Notes: generated by a model not told the origin, from the sequence alone. DNA of 64,000 bases from T3SED10-260 sp035363255 (GCA_035363255.1 DAOSES010000005.1:1-64000), one strand, 5' to 3'; shown: positions 33,601 through 41,066, counted from the first letter of the stretch. Translations and numbers: made by a program.

Positions 33601-35280
33601 ACTTACCATATCCAGGGCTTCACCTCCGCAGAACAGGCTATGATCAAATCTTCTCCTATTGAGATTGTGCAACACTCCTTGATCCGAGATTTGGTGATCA
33701 AACCTCAGCCTGCGATGATATCCAAGGGGGCTGAATATACGATTACCTTCAACACAGGACCATATGGAGCGCTAACTCAACAGGATTTTATCACTTTAAG
33801 CATGCCGGATTTAATGATGCCTCTCAACCTACCTCCTTCTTCGGTAGCTATCAACAATATACGAATTCAGCAAGCTATTGCTGTCCAAAACAATACGATT
33901 CAACTCCCTGTTCCAGCTTTTATCCCTGCGAGTGAAAAAATCACCGTTGTAATTTATCGTCAAGCAGGCATCATCAATCCTGCCAAATCCGCCAATGATT
34001 ATCGCATTATGGCTCATACCAGCAAAGAGCCCTATCCAGTGTCTTCCGCCCCATTCACTATCGAGCCTCAACTTGAAATCACCCACATGATCAACCCTCC
34101 AAATCCAGATGGAGCCAACAATTGGTATATCAACGAACCTATCATTATCTTTACTTCCAATGTTCAAGCTCGTATCTATTATAGAATTGACCAGGGCGCT
34201 GAAAGAGAGTATCTTGAGCCTATTCGACTAAGCGAACACGGTCAACATACCATCTATTATCGTGGCACCTCTCTTCTGGGTAATGAATCCGAAGTCAAGT
34301 CCTTTACTTTCCAATACGATGGCACAGCACCAATCATCGAAACCAATATTGGAGAAGATATTTCCTATACTCGAGAACAACGCATGGCTTTTAGTATCCT
34401 TATCAAAGACATTTCTCGCGTGACCATCACCCTTAACGACCAAGCTATTCAACTCATCAACAATAGTTATTCAACTATTCTTGACCTTAAGACAGGTGAA
34501 AACAATTTTGTGATCAGGGCTATGGATGAAGCAGGTAATGTTTCCACTCTCCATAAAAAAATCATTTTCAAGTCTCAGCCTCCCATGCTCTTGATCACCT
34601 CTCCCACTTCCTTCCAAATGATACAGGACATCTATTTTGCCACAACCAGCGCTGGTTCAGAGCTATTTGCGAATGTACGAATCAAAGGGTCCACCGAGAT
34701 AGGAGTAGAAGGTTTGGAACTCATTTCTGACACCTTCAAGGGCTTCTCATTAACTATTCCTGTGGATTCCCTGGGTAATTTTGATCGAGTCGTGGGTATT
34801 CGCAGTATGGCAGGAGACAATGTTTTAACCATCAAAGCAGTGGATAAGGTGGGAAATGAAACTCGAGTCATGATCAGCTACATTCTGCGTATTACTGTTC
34901 GTCTGCGCATTGGAGTTGAAACAGGTTATGTCAACGGAACTCCGGTCCAATTAGGCAGTAAACCTTACCTGAAATACAACAAACATACCATGGTTCCCTT
35001 CCGTTTGATTGCTGAGTCACTTGGTGCAACGGTAGGTTGGGAGCAGGCTACGCGAAAAGTTTCTTATGATTTCCGCGGAGTTCATATTGATTTATGGATA
35101 GGAAGCAAAACTGCTGAAGTGACCGATCAAAATGGCAGAAGGAGAACAGTGACCCTCTTAGCTGAGCCTGAGTTACTTAGTGGACGTACCTGGGTACCTT
35201 TGCGTTTTGTTTCCGAAGCTCTGGGTGCTAAAGTAGATTGGGACGCTAAACTTTGGGAAGCAATCGTCTCCTATCCTTAG
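27679..35280 (+). CDS. Second giant secreted repeat protein with C-terminal stalk domain
   Basis: This 2533-residue paralogue of the preceding gene starts 53 bases after it behind a strong AAAGGAGGA site and carries a signal peptide ending near GRAA. I count about 12 copies of the shared repeat, nine before and three after a central section. The centre has two Big-like Ig domains (about 31675-32220) and two unrelated beta-rich modules with SSTTPHGRFSLDG and SSSPQGQFSKTMD. Ig-like domains (GTAPIIETNIGED) and a copper-amine-oxidase-N domain (about 34885-35280) end it, with HTMVPFRLIAESLGATVGW and GRTWVPLRFVSEALGAKVDW. It is probably co-transcribed with the first giant gene and closed by the terminator at 35312. 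No covalent or SLH anchor is seen. Confidence 0.85.
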   Translation: MKLKKWFSLFLSLVLLYSWIPLGRAAISNLINTPTPNTAGSNASQRIRFINAVTIPVGGRVEVTFPQQFDLSSGGDWIPADIVLNFQGGPAVTVSDVIRNGQKISFGIGGAASGVGFQEFTLNALRIINPPTPGTYTVSLTTLGITGTQLEGTATSASFEIIQDMSAASVTVEPDIAGANAKMTIQFRLGTGTSRSLYTGDRIRVAFDANVVDLTKVTTVPGTIQRSFLKVNQSAVTTDPTITPGEPGVSRGIVEVIIPQNITSSATQGAAVTITFETGAGILNPNDAPWTRRVEVTTLRSNGITIIEGPVASNFYAIRTTVAAPKVFVRPEIVGMNAEYHLSMKLGANSSLLKNSGRIDVIFPEGTQMPASIPASAIRINTAVAEPAFPCDGPDSPPFEPLVSGHKVSFVMPVDAVANNFICIVFKASSGIKNPTSPRVYHLQISTSSDPSIISSQSYSIRLSGRAQVTPDPAKSSERAQYTIQFQTGVDGALYPFGTAGTNKNIMITYPAGFILPAGIAAGLITVNGVATTEAAVIAAQVITFPVPQVIENNSSVTIIIKKDAGIINRKIAESPEYHSLVIETDKEKGPNKIISDQFMLYSPITEVYVVPGDLGVGVVSRYEVSFKIGDVVEGLKPNDRISIEFPAGTTLPSFISTGNVRLQNDAGVSPSSLIIAGNTIHLTLPATFVPVPPPPGINNVKVIFFQSSGIRNPENPGSYRATVYTSRENTPVLSEFYTIGTVSGQVQVTVDPNKTGYCTTSAEGAHYTVQFTTGQTGGVSSGQRIMLVFSPEYGPIFTVNHPLNLIPAGTILVNGIPTQINTTIDNAPTPQHPLGSKMLSIISPVSISSQSVVKIDLLSSANIDNPPVSITPQPFFLRVFTDSEPSVISGLYYLISTIRGIGAGCHDPLGVELTNQLTRMGTDIKISLRTGIVGALNSGSDRLRVKFPAETHIPSFISGQYIRINTVDNFATSVSVLNPSISDKTVAFEIPYGLTIGNNATVFIYFQQGGGIVNPSVPGNYQLFVSSTKEPTEVASLHYTIEGISISRPTVAPLPTLAGAEKTQYTIKFMTGAYGSLNIGDTINFEFPAGTDIDPTPPRNPLNPRTISAQHVLVNGVPCIIAPTVISATQVMIYSPVVVPSNSRVTILFTKDAKIKNPIAAGDLYTLRMWTMREGSSSNPLVSDAYEISSATKITKPVVTVSPCTPYSPSRYVLEFYTPTAMTANVDAFDIDFPSGTFIPSSMDASKILFSTQDNQNVSCQINPVIAAYRITLTTPINVNANSYVKIDLLRDAGLQNPVAGNYNLQIATVGAIPPNQNESYAYYICPDLDFGRLEITPSSMRLPVGKTQIFVARAYDTQGQLMDYGVTYRWNLSSNIGMLENNHTQTTEFYARNMGSANLSMVAEYGNRSISTSVSVVVTGPMTRIQLTPSGITTSKGLKTRFTVQAFDANNEAAEGVLYQWTVSPELGVITPVPLSDEVEFHADTEGQCVIRVRGTQGGLVQEAEAQVTIKVGVNNLVIMPSQLGSNPQPGEILGPFTVELQNPLNQTIPAFTETPITLSSTTPHGRFSLDGINWTSSNQLHTSIMTNFDKTQPFYLCVLEAGDCTIVASSDDYNSFLMPLSVRGHKKGMVFLSPPQNLRRNVISEKISIQIQDILGQPYAVNKDTMIQLNSSSPQGQFSKTMDPWIPLERFLLSPSQHTLELYYRDSREGTLSITASNPIFGSVSQIFNVASPGAVSAPEVVVKPAVSGLSASYQISFHVGFDGALEASRDFIEVVFPEGTRLPQSIPASMITINSQSLIQTPVINTSLRSIRMIVPSSISSTERVDLVIPSITNPERTGKYTLKVATSVQATYSDSQPYTIDYSTISDLSCEAVPSIAGSIAEQRINFKTGLKGALEAEQDITLIFDFAYELPAVISSAHVLFNGIPLPFDPSVSGKAIVIKAPRSISAETLVNIVFSKECGIKNPLYPGTYHIQGFTSAEQAMIKSSPIEIVQHSLIRDLVIKPQPAMISKGAEYTITFNTGPYGALTQQDFITLSMPDLMMPLNLPPSSVAINNIRIQQAIAVQNNTIQLPVPAFIPASEKITVVIYRQAGIINPAKSANDYRIMAHTSKEPYPVSSAPFTIEPQLEITHMINPPNPDGANNWYINEPIIIFTSNVQARIYYRIDQGAEREYLEPIRLSEHGQHTIYYRGTSLLGNESEVKSFTFQYDGTAPIIETNIGEDISYTREQRMAFSILIKDISRVTITLNDQAIQLINNSYSTILDLKTGENNFVIRAMDEAGNVSTLHKKIIFKSQPPMLLITSPTSFQMIQDIYFATTSAGSELFANVRIKGSTEIGVEGLELISDTFKGFSLTIPVDSLGNFDRVVGIRSMAGDNVLTIKAVDKVGNETRVMISYILRITVRLRIGVETGYVNGTPVQLGSKPYLKYNKHTMVPFRLIAESLGATVGWEQATRKVSYDFRGVHIDLWIGSKTAEVTDQNGRRRTVTLLAEPELLSGRTWVPLRFVSEALGAKVDWDAKLWEAIVSYP

Positions 35281-35311
35281 AGTAAAAAAGCATATCCGCC
35301 CAAATTTTACT

Positions 35312-35346
35312 ACCGGGTTACCTTTAAAAGTAACCCGGTTTTTTTT
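35312..35346 (+). terminator. Intrinsic terminator after the giant surface genes
   Basis: A perfect 10-base-pair stem, ACCGGGTTAC (35312-35321) with GTAACCCGGT (35330-35339), encloses an 8-base loop and runs into eight T (35339-35346). This is the strongest terminator in the window and separates the surface-protein block from the housekeeping block. Confidence 0.95.
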
Positions 35347-35365
35347 ATTATTTTTGAAAATAGTT

Positions 35366-35393
35366 TTGTTTATGCAAGAATAATAAGTATAAT
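35366..35393 (+). promoter_or_regulatory. Candidate promoter of the trxA-rimP-nusA operon
   Basis: TTGTTT (35366-35371) and a perfect TATAAT (35388-35393) are 16 bases apart. A second TTGACA at 35395-35400 lacks a good -10 box at the right distance. The resulting leader before trxA would be about 120 bases and contains the inverted repeat at 35432-35457. Confidence 0.5.
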
Positions 35394-35431
35394 TTTGACA
35401 TAAGAGATAAATTGCAAATAAGGGGATATAT

Positions 35432-35457
35432 TAGCTTATATACGATTATATGAGCTA
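35432..35457 (+). promoter_or_regulatory. Inverted repeat in the trxA leader
   Basis: TAGCTTATAT (35432-35441) and ATATGAGCTA (35448-35457) can pair over 10 positions, with one G-U, around a 6-base loop. No T-run follows, so it is not a terminator. It could be an operator or an RNA hairpin controlling the trxA operon. Confidence 0.4.
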
Positions 35458-35520
35458 TAGCGAGATATTGTATTTATTGTTGATTTGATTTTTTTTATTT
35501 TGTAAGGTTGGAGGTTGACG

Positions 35521-35859
35521 ATGAGCGGTAAATATATCGAGATTACTTCAAAGGAAGATTTTTCTGAAAAAGTATTACAAGCAAACCTACCTGTATTGGT
35601 TGATTTCTGGGCACCCTGGTGTGGACCCTGTCGTATGGTGGGGCCCATCCTCGAAGAATTAGCCCAAACCTACGAAGGCAAAATTGTCGTTGCCAAAGTA
35701 AACACCGACGAAAACAGCGATCTTGCCTACGAATACTCCATCATGAGCATTCCCACTATCATGATGTTCAAAAACGGAAAAATGGCCGACAAAATGATCG
35801 GAGCCCTACCCAAAGATGAGTTGGTCAAGTTTATTGACCAACACACCAAAGCTCAATAA
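35521..35859 (+). CDS. trxA: Thioredoxin
   Basis: This 112-residue cytosolic dithiol oxidoreductase carries the catalytic WCGPC at residues 33-37 within VDFWAPWCGPCRMVGP. The conserved cis-proline (SIPTIMMFKNG) is near residue 76. The length is that of a full single-domain thioredoxin. ATG 35521 has GGAGG 6 bases upstream, so a TTG at 35515 is unlikely. It heads the rimP-nusA-infB operon, which is an unusual leader gene for that group; rimP follows after 19 bases. Confidence 0.96.
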   Translation: MSGKYIEITSKEDFSEKVLQANLPVLVDFWAPWCGPCRMVGPILEELAQTYEGKIVVAKVNTDENSDLAYEYSIMSIPTIMMFKNGKMADKMIGALPKDELVKFIDQHTKAQ

Positions 35860-35878
35860 AGAAAGCGGAACCATTTCC

Positions 35879-36328
35879 GTGAACAGGGAGGCATTGCTCG
35901 ACGAAGTACGATCATTAGTGATGCGTATGGGATTTTCACTTCTCGACCTTCGTGAAACCCAACAAAAGGCCGAACGACTGATTCGTTTTGCTATTTTCAA
36001 AACTGAAGGAGTCAGCGTTGGCGATTGTGCTCGAGTCACCCTTGCTGTTCGAGATTTTATTCTCATGCATCATCCCGAAGAAGACCTTCGTGTGGAAGTT
36101 TCTTCGCCTGGTGCTGAACGTATTTTCAAGAGTTTAGACGATTATAAGCTTTTTGTGATGCGTAAAGTACAACTTACCTTAAAAAGCGGGGAAGTTTTAC
36201 AACTAATGTATAAAGGTCTCGATGAAGCTTCGTCTCAGCCAGTATTTATCCAAAGCAAAGCTGGAATCGAGACGGAGTTTGTCGTAGCCATGGCAGATAT
36301 TGCCAAATGTCGCTTAGTGTTGGAATAG
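35879..36328 (+). CDS. rimP: Ribosome maturation factor RimP
   Basis: This is a 149-residue RimP, needed for 30S subunit assembly. The GTG at 35879 (protein starting MNREALLDEVRSLV) is preferred because it lies just past the trxA stop with a purine-rich stretch 10 bases upstream, and it gives the usual length of about 150. The conserved core LRVEVSSPGAERIF is present at about residues 75-88, followed by the SH3-like C-terminal domain. It stands directly upstream of nusA, the canonical RimP position. Confidence 0.93.
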   Translation: MNREALLDEVRSLVMRMGFSLLDLRETQQKAERLIRFAIFKTEGVSVGDCARVTLAVRDFILMHHPEEDLRVEVSSPGAERIFKSLDDYKLFVMRKVQLTLKSGEVLQLMYKGLDEASSQPVFIQSKAGIETEFVVAMADIAKCRLVLE

Positions 36329-36341
36329 GAGTGTAAAAAAA

Positions 36342-37373
36342 GTGCGTCCAGAAGAATTGTTTCAGGCAATTGACGAGCTATGCAAATTGAGAGACATAAA
36401 GAAAAAAGACTCTCTCTATCAAGCTATTCAGTCTGGCCTACAATTGGCATTCCGAAAATCCTCCGGTTCTGACAGCGTAGAAGTCTATATAGACGAAAAA
36501 AAGAAAGAATTCAAAATCATTGAGCGCAGAAAAGTAGTTGCGCGAGTTACTTCTATTCATCGCGAGATTTCTCTCAAAGAAGCCCTCAAAATAAATCCAT
36601 CTCTTTCCATCGGCGACACTCTCGAAACTATCAAATCGCCCTCTGATCTCGACCGCATTGCAGCCGATACCTTCAAACAAGTTGTAATGCAAAAGTTGCG
36701 CGATGCAGAAATCGACACTATATACGAAGATTTTAAAGCCAGAGAGCACGAAATGATACTTGGTGAGGTCAGCAAAATAACCTACCGAAACGTTTTTGTC
36801 AATTTGGGGCGAATAGAAGGCATTCTTCCCGAAGAAGAGCAGATCCGAAACGAACGTTATCGAAATGGTGAAAAGCTGCATTGCTATATCTTAAATGTCA
36901 TGCGAAACCAGCGTGATCCCCATATCCGTTTGTCTCGAACCCATCCCCACCTGGTAGTCAAGCTTATGAATATTGAGATACCCGAACTCCAACAAAAGCT
37001 CATCGAAATCAAAAATGTTGTTCGAGAGCCTGGTGTTCGCTCCAAGGTTTCTGTCTTTTCAAAAGAAAGTAAAATTGATCCCGTTGGTACCTGTATTGGC
37101 ACCAAGGGCACTCGTATCAACGCTGTGGGGCAATACCTTAATGGCGAAAAAATTGATGTGATACGCTGGAACGAGGATATCAAAATCTATATCGCCCATT
37201 CCCTCAGTCCAGCTAAAGTTTTGCCAGAATGCGTCGAATTGGATTTAGAAAATAAACATGCCAAAGTTTTCGTTGACCAGGAATATTTCTCTTTGGCCAT
37301 CGGCAAGGATGGGTTGAACGTTAAGCTGGCTGCTCGTCTGACTGGGTTTAAAATGGATGTGGCTGTCAGATAA
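36342..37373 (+). CDS. nusA: Transcription termination/antitermination factor NusA
   Basis: This 343-residue NusA binds RNA polymerase and nascent RNA to control pausing, termination and antitermination. The N-terminal polymerase-binding domain covers about 1-125. The S1 domain follows (about 130-200, EHEMILGEVSKITYRNVFVNLGRIEGILP is recognisable in parts). Two KH domains come next (about 205-340, with GTCIGTKGTRINAV and AIGKDGLNVKLAARLTG). It lacks the acidic C-terminal repeats of proteobacterial NusA, as in Gram-positive forms. It starts with GTG behind AGGAG. The usual ylxR and L7Ae-like genes between nusA and infB are absent; infB follows after 40 bases. Confidence 0.96.
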   Translation: MRPEELFQAIDELCKLRDIKKKDSLYQAIQSGLQLAFRKSSGSDSVEVYIDEKKKEFKIIERRKVVARVTSIHREISLKEALKINPSLSIGDTLETIKSPSDLDRIAADTFKQVVMQKLRDAEIDTIYEDFKAREHEMILGEVSKITYRNVFVNLGRIEGILPEEEQIRNERYRNGEKLHCYILNVMRNQRDPHIRLSRTHPHLVVKLMNIEIPELQQKLIEIKNVVREPGVRSKVSVFSKESKIDPVGTCIGTKGTRINAVGQYLNGEKIDVIRWNEDIKIYIAHSLSPAKVLPECVELDLENKHAKVFVDQEYFSLAIGKDGLNVKLAARLTGFKMDVAVR

Positions 37374-37413
37374 CGAGGCTTATGGGATGGATGTAAAGGG
37401 AGGTTAAGGATAT

Positions 37414-39480
37414 ATGAGCGAACAAAAGGTTCGTGTTTACGAACTAGCCAAAGAATTAAATAAAACTTCACAGGAATTGGTTGAAATCCTGAACGACCTT
37501 GGTGTTACCGTTAAAAGTTATCTTTCAACCATAGAAGAAGATACTGCTGCCCTCGTTAAAGATATTTGTTCAAGCCCAAAAGAGAGCAAAAAAAAGACTT
37601 CAACACCCCCTTCAACCCCCGAAACTCCTTCTTCCAAAACAAGCAGCAGCAAAACCAGTCCTCCCAAAACGCCTTCCAGCAAAGTTGCCTCTCCTGCCAA
37701 AGAAACACCTCAAAAAGAAGCTCCTCACAAAGAACAACCTCAAGCCAGCCCTCCCAAACCTGCCTCAACTCAAAACCCTGAGCCAAGCAAGACCCCTCTT
37801 CCTTCCAATGCCTACAATCTCATCAAACTTTCTCGAAAATGTCAAACCACGCCCTCAGAAATGGAGATCAAACTCCTTAAATATGGTGTGGTCCTAAGTT
37901 CTTCCGATATGCCAGTACCCAATTTTGTTGCTTTATCCATTATGGAAATGTATGGGCTTGAGCCAGACAAGGATTTAAGCCCCGATCTGGACGAAAGCCT
38001 TTATATTCCCAGGGCTCCGGTTATCACTATCATGGGCCATGTTGACCACGGCAAAACCACTCTTCTGGATACCATTCGTTCCACCAGAGTGGCTGACAAA
38101 GAGCTTGGAGGCATCACTCAGGCTTTGGGTGCCTATTCGATTCAGGTGCAAGGCAAAAAAATCGTTTTTATTGATACGCCTGGTCACGAAGCTTTCACAG
38201 CTATGCGCGCCAGTGGATCTGAAGTCACTGATATTGTCATTTTAGTAGTTGCCGCAGATGATGGAGTGAAAGAGCAAACCATCGAAGCCATCAATCATGC
38301 TAAAGCTGCTCGGGTGCCTATTATCGTTGCCATCAACAAAATAGACCGCGAAGGAGCCAATCCAGATGTGGTGAAAAGCCGACTTTCCGAATTCAATCTC
38401 ACTCCCGAAGAGTGGGGTGGAGATACTATCATGGTTCCGATTTCCGCTAAAAATAATACTGGTATAGACGAACTACTTGAGCTCATTTTGTTAAAAGCTG
38501 AAATGATGGATCTGCGCACCAACGCCAAAGCCAGTTTTGCTGGAACCGTTATCGAATCCAGCATTACCAAAGCTTTTGGTGCTGAAGCTGCTATTATTGT
38601 TCAAACCGGAACCCTCAGCCTGGGCGATCGCATTACCGATGGTATCCAGGAATACAAAATCAGAGCAATGTACGACGACCGCGACAAAAAAATTAAAACT
38701 CAAAAAGCTCTCGCTCCTATCAAACTTCAAGGTCTATCTGATATTTTGCGTCCTGGGGCGATCCTCAAAATAGCCGACAAAAACCTTTTCAGCGCTTCTT
38801 CCCTCCTGCGTCCAGCCGAAGCCACTATTAGCGAAAACCCCTTCGATTTGGACTCCCTTTTCCAAAATGAAACAGAGCAAAAAATCTATTCAGTAATTGT
38901 AAAAGCCGACGGTGAAGGTACCTTGAGCGCTACAGATGTAGCTCTTTCCAAAATAAAGGTGGAAGGCGTTGAGCTTCGTGTTATTCATCGTGGTGTCGGA
39001 ATTATCACCGAAAATGACGTATTGCTTGCCAGTGTCAGCCAGGGAAGAATCGTGGGTTTCAATGTCACCGCCACTCCTGGTGCTCGTAAAGAAGCTCTCG
39101 ATCGTAAAGTTGAGCTTTCCAACTATCGCATCATTTTTGATATGATTGACGATATTAAAAAAGGTATGGAAGGCACGCTGGAGCCCGAAAAGATTGAACA
39201 GGTACTGGGTACGGTGGAAGTCAAAGCTACATTCAAGATTCCCAAAGGTCTTATAGCGGGGTGTATTGTTCGGAGCGGAGTAGTCCAAAAAAATGCGAAG
39301 GTTCGCATTGTTCGCAACCGAAACATCCTTCTCGAAACCACCATATCTTCTCTCAAACGATTCAAAGAAGATGTGCGTGAAGTTAGGGAAGGTTTTGAAT
39401 GTGGAATCGGTCTCGACAACTTCAATGATATCAAGATTGGAGATATCCTCGAGGTATTTCAGATCATCGATAAAAAATGA
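37414..39480 (+). CDS. infB: Translation initiation factor IF-2
   Basis: This 688-residue GTPase delivers initiator tRNA to the 30S subunit. An IF2-N domain (1-50) is followed by a low-complexity linker rich in Ser, Pro and Lys (about 55-130) and a second IF2-N-like segment. The G domain begins at GHVDHGKT (208-215), with DTPGH and NKID following. Domains II to IV reach the C-terminus, with GIGLDNFNDIKIGDILE. The ATG has GGGAGG about 12 bases upstream. The stop overlaps the ylxP start by 4 bases. The length is close to the Bacillota form. Confidence 0.97.
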   Translation: MSEQKVRVYELAKELNKTSQELVEILNDLGVTVKSYLSTIEEDTAALVKDICSSPKESKKKTSTPPSTPETPSSKTSSSKTSPPKTPSSKVASPAKETPQKEAPHKEQPQASPPKPASTQNPEPSKTPLPSNAYNLIKLSRKCQTTPSEMEIKLLKYGVVLSSSDMPVPNFVALSIMEMYGLEPDKDLSPDLDESLYIPRAPVITIMGHVDHGKTTLLDTIRSTRVADKELGGITQALGAYSIQVQGKKIVFIDTPGHEAFTAMRASGSEVTDIVILVVAADDGVKEQTIEAINHAKAARVPIIVAINKIDREGANPDVVKSRLSEFNLTPEEWGGDTIMVPISAKNNTGIDELLELILLKAEMMDLRTNAKASFAGTVIESSITKAFGAEAAIIVQTGTLSLGDRITDGIQEYKIRAMYDDRDKKIKTQKALAPIKLQGLSDILRPGAILKIADKNLFSASSLLRPAEATISENPFDLDSLFQNETEQKIYSVIVKADGEGTLSATDVALSKIKVEGVELRVIHRGVGIITENDVLLASVSQGRIVGFNVTATPGARKEALDRKVELSNYRIIFDMIDDIKKGMEGTLEPEKIEQVLGTVEVKATFKIPKGLIAGCIVRSGVVQKNAKVRIVRNRNILLETTISSLKRFKEDVREVREGFECGIGLDNFNDIKIGDILEVFQIIDKK

Positions 39481-39758
39481 ACATCGGGCTGTTGAGAGTG
39501 TCCTTGTTTATCCCTGGAGCCACCTCTCTCAAGGATAAACGGCAGGTGCTACACTCCATGATAACACGTGTAAAAAACAAATTTAATGTTGCTTTAGCTG
39601 AAATTGAAGCGCAGGATTTGCATCAACGTTGTGAGTTGGGTATCGTATCCATCAATACCTCCCGCTCTGAGTTGGAACGAACCCTCGATTATGTACTTTC
39701 TTTTATCGAAAGCAACCCCGACTGCCAGCTTATGCAAGTCGAAACGGAGTTTTTATGA
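39477..39758 (+). CDS. ylxP: YlxP-like DUF503 protein
   Basis: This 93-residue protein of the DUF503 family is found almost always between infB and rbfA in Bacillota, as here. The typical LKDKRQVLHSMITRVKNKFNVALAEIEAQDLHQR region is recognisable in parts at about residues 19-52, followed by a ferredoxin-like beta-alpha-beta pattern. The exact function is not settled; a role in ribosome maturation is suspected from its position. It overlaps both neighbours by 4 bases (ATGA), which indicates translational coupling. Confidence 0.93.
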   Translation: MNIGLLRVSLFIPGATSLKDKRQVLHSMITRVKNKFNVALAEIEAQDLHQRCELGIVSINTSRSELERTLDYVLSFIESNPDCQLMQVETEFL

Positions 39759-40138
39759 ATATACGCAAGATCCGAATTGAACAATCGATTCAGAGCGAGA
39801 TTTCGCAGATGCTTCTTAAAGAGCTTCGCGATCCCCGAATTGGTTTTTGCACCATATCTCATGTTCGCCTAAGTCAGGATTTTCGCTATGCTTCGGTTTA
39901 TGTTAGTTTCATCGGTGGCAAGGATGCAGTTGAGCAAGGCATGAAGGGTTTGCAATCTGCCTCAAAAACGATACAAGCGATGCTGGCTCATCGGCTCAAT
40001 CTTAAATTTACTCCTTATATCCGCTTCATATATGACGATGCTATCGAAAAAGGAATAGCTCTTATCGAAAAAATCAGGGAAGTAGTCCCTCCCGAGGATA
40101 GCGAAGAAGATGAAAACGATTCCAACGCTAAACTTTGA
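39755..40138 (+). CDS. rbfA: Ribosome-binding factor A
   Basis: This 127-residue KH-like factor is required for late 16S rRNA 5' end maturation and cold adaptation. The hallmark DPRIGFCTISHVRLSQDFRYASVYVS is recognisable in parts near residues 26-51, as is LNLKFTPYIRFIYDD near the end. The C-terminus is acidic (EDSEEDENDS). It overlaps ylxP by 4 bases and the nrnA-like gene by 29 bases. Confidence 0.94.
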   Translation: MNIRKIRIEQSIQSEISQMLLKELRDPRIGFCTISHVRLSQDFRYASVYVSFIGGKDAVEQGMKGLQSASKTIQAMLAHRLNLKFTPYIRFIYDDAIEKGIALIEKIREVVPPEDSEEDENDSNAKL

Positions 40139-41066
40139 CAAGTCTCAGCATTATATCCTTTGCACTCATCGAGAGCCTGATCCTGATGGCGCTGGAGCTC
40201 TTCTTGCGCTATGGAATCTCATCACCTCCCTTGGAATACGAAGCACTCCTTATTTAGATGCTTGTCCCGTTTATATGAGTTTTCTGCCCGGTTATACCGA
40301 GTTAAGATCGCTTCCCCCTGTCACCTCAGAGCAGGATTTCACTCTGATAGCTCTCGATTGTGGTCATGAAAGCAGAATATGGCCTCTCGAAATGTTTCAT
40401 TCAGCAAAAACCTGCTGGAACATTGATCATCATGCCGATAATCCCCATTTTGGCCATATCAATAGAGTGGACACCACCTCTTCTTCCACCTGTGAGCTTC
40501 TTTTCACGATGATGCAGGAAAATGCCATCCCACGAAATTCCTCCATCAATACCAACCTACTCTCAGGAATGCTTTTTGACACTGGAGGTTTCCGATATCC
40601 CAACACCACTGCTCAAACCCTACAGATAGCAACTCAACTTGTTGCTGAAGGAGCTCCATTGGCAGATATTTCCGAAAGAGTTTTCAGTCGTTGGTCAGAA
40701 AAAAGCTATCGCGCGCTTAAACTAGCCTTGGATAACTTGGAACGACCCCTCGCCAAGGAATTCCTACTCTCCTGGATACCCTACTCTGCTATTCGCGAAG
40801 AAGGGCTTTCCGAAATAGATTTTGAAGGGGTGGTTCAGGTGCTCCGAGAAGATCTATCTGCCAAAATCATCATACTCATTCGAGAAATGAATCCCAATCA
40901 GTTCAAAGCCAGTCTCCGTTCCAAAGATGATTTCAGTATCAATGATATTGCTCTTCGATTTCAAGGCGGAGGGCATCGTCTTGCAGCAGGATTCAGCATA
41001 AAAAATCTCAAGGCAGAAGACCTTCGCACTAAGTTGCTTCAAGAGGTTCAAAACAAGTTAAGATGA
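40110..41066 (+). CDS. nrnA: DHH-family phosphoesterase, NrnA-like
   Basis: This 318-residue enzyme probably degrades short oligoribonucleotides or pAp, as NrnA does. Metal-binding motifs are visible: HREPDPDGAG (His20, Asp24, Asp26), ALDCGHES (Asp83) and the DHH triad at 106-108. The DHHA1 substrate domain ends with the GGGHRLAAGF motif. Its position between rbfA and truB is the common Bacillota arrangement. The ATG at 40110 lies within rbfA; no later start would keep the first strand, so a 29-base overlap is accepted. The stop overlaps truB by 4 bases. Confidence 0.92.
   Translation: MKTIPTLNFDKSQHYILCTHREPDPDGAGALLALWNLITSLGIRSTPYLDACPVYMSFLPGYTELRSLPPVTSEQDFTLIALDCGHESRIWPLEMFHSAKTCWNIDHHADNPHFGHINRVDTTSSSTCELLFTMMQENAIPRNSSINTNLLSGMLFDTGGFRYPNTTAQTLQIATQLVAEGAPLADISERVFSRWSEKSYRALKLALDNLERPLAKEFLLSWIPYSAIREEGLSEIDFEGVVQVLREDLSAKIIILIREMNPNQFKASLRSKDDFSINDIALRFQGGGHRLAAGFSIKNLKAEDLRTKLLQEVQNKLR

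Noticed and set aside
17086..35000. Long minus-strand open frames inside the giant genes
   Set aside because: They mirror the codon bias of the sense frame, lack ribosome sites and encode low-complexity Gly/Ser/Val-rich text. The plus-strand frame has clear domain structure.
17000..35200. Tandem repeats as a CRISPR array or satellite DNA
   Set aside because: The repeats are long (about 360-840 bases), stay in one open reading frame and are conserved mainly at protein level. There are no short direct repeats with unique spacers.
10180..35280. Copper amine oxidase enzyme activity for the surface proteins
   Set aside because: Only the small N-terminal (stalk) domain of that family is present. 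The catalytic domain and the topaquinone site are absent.
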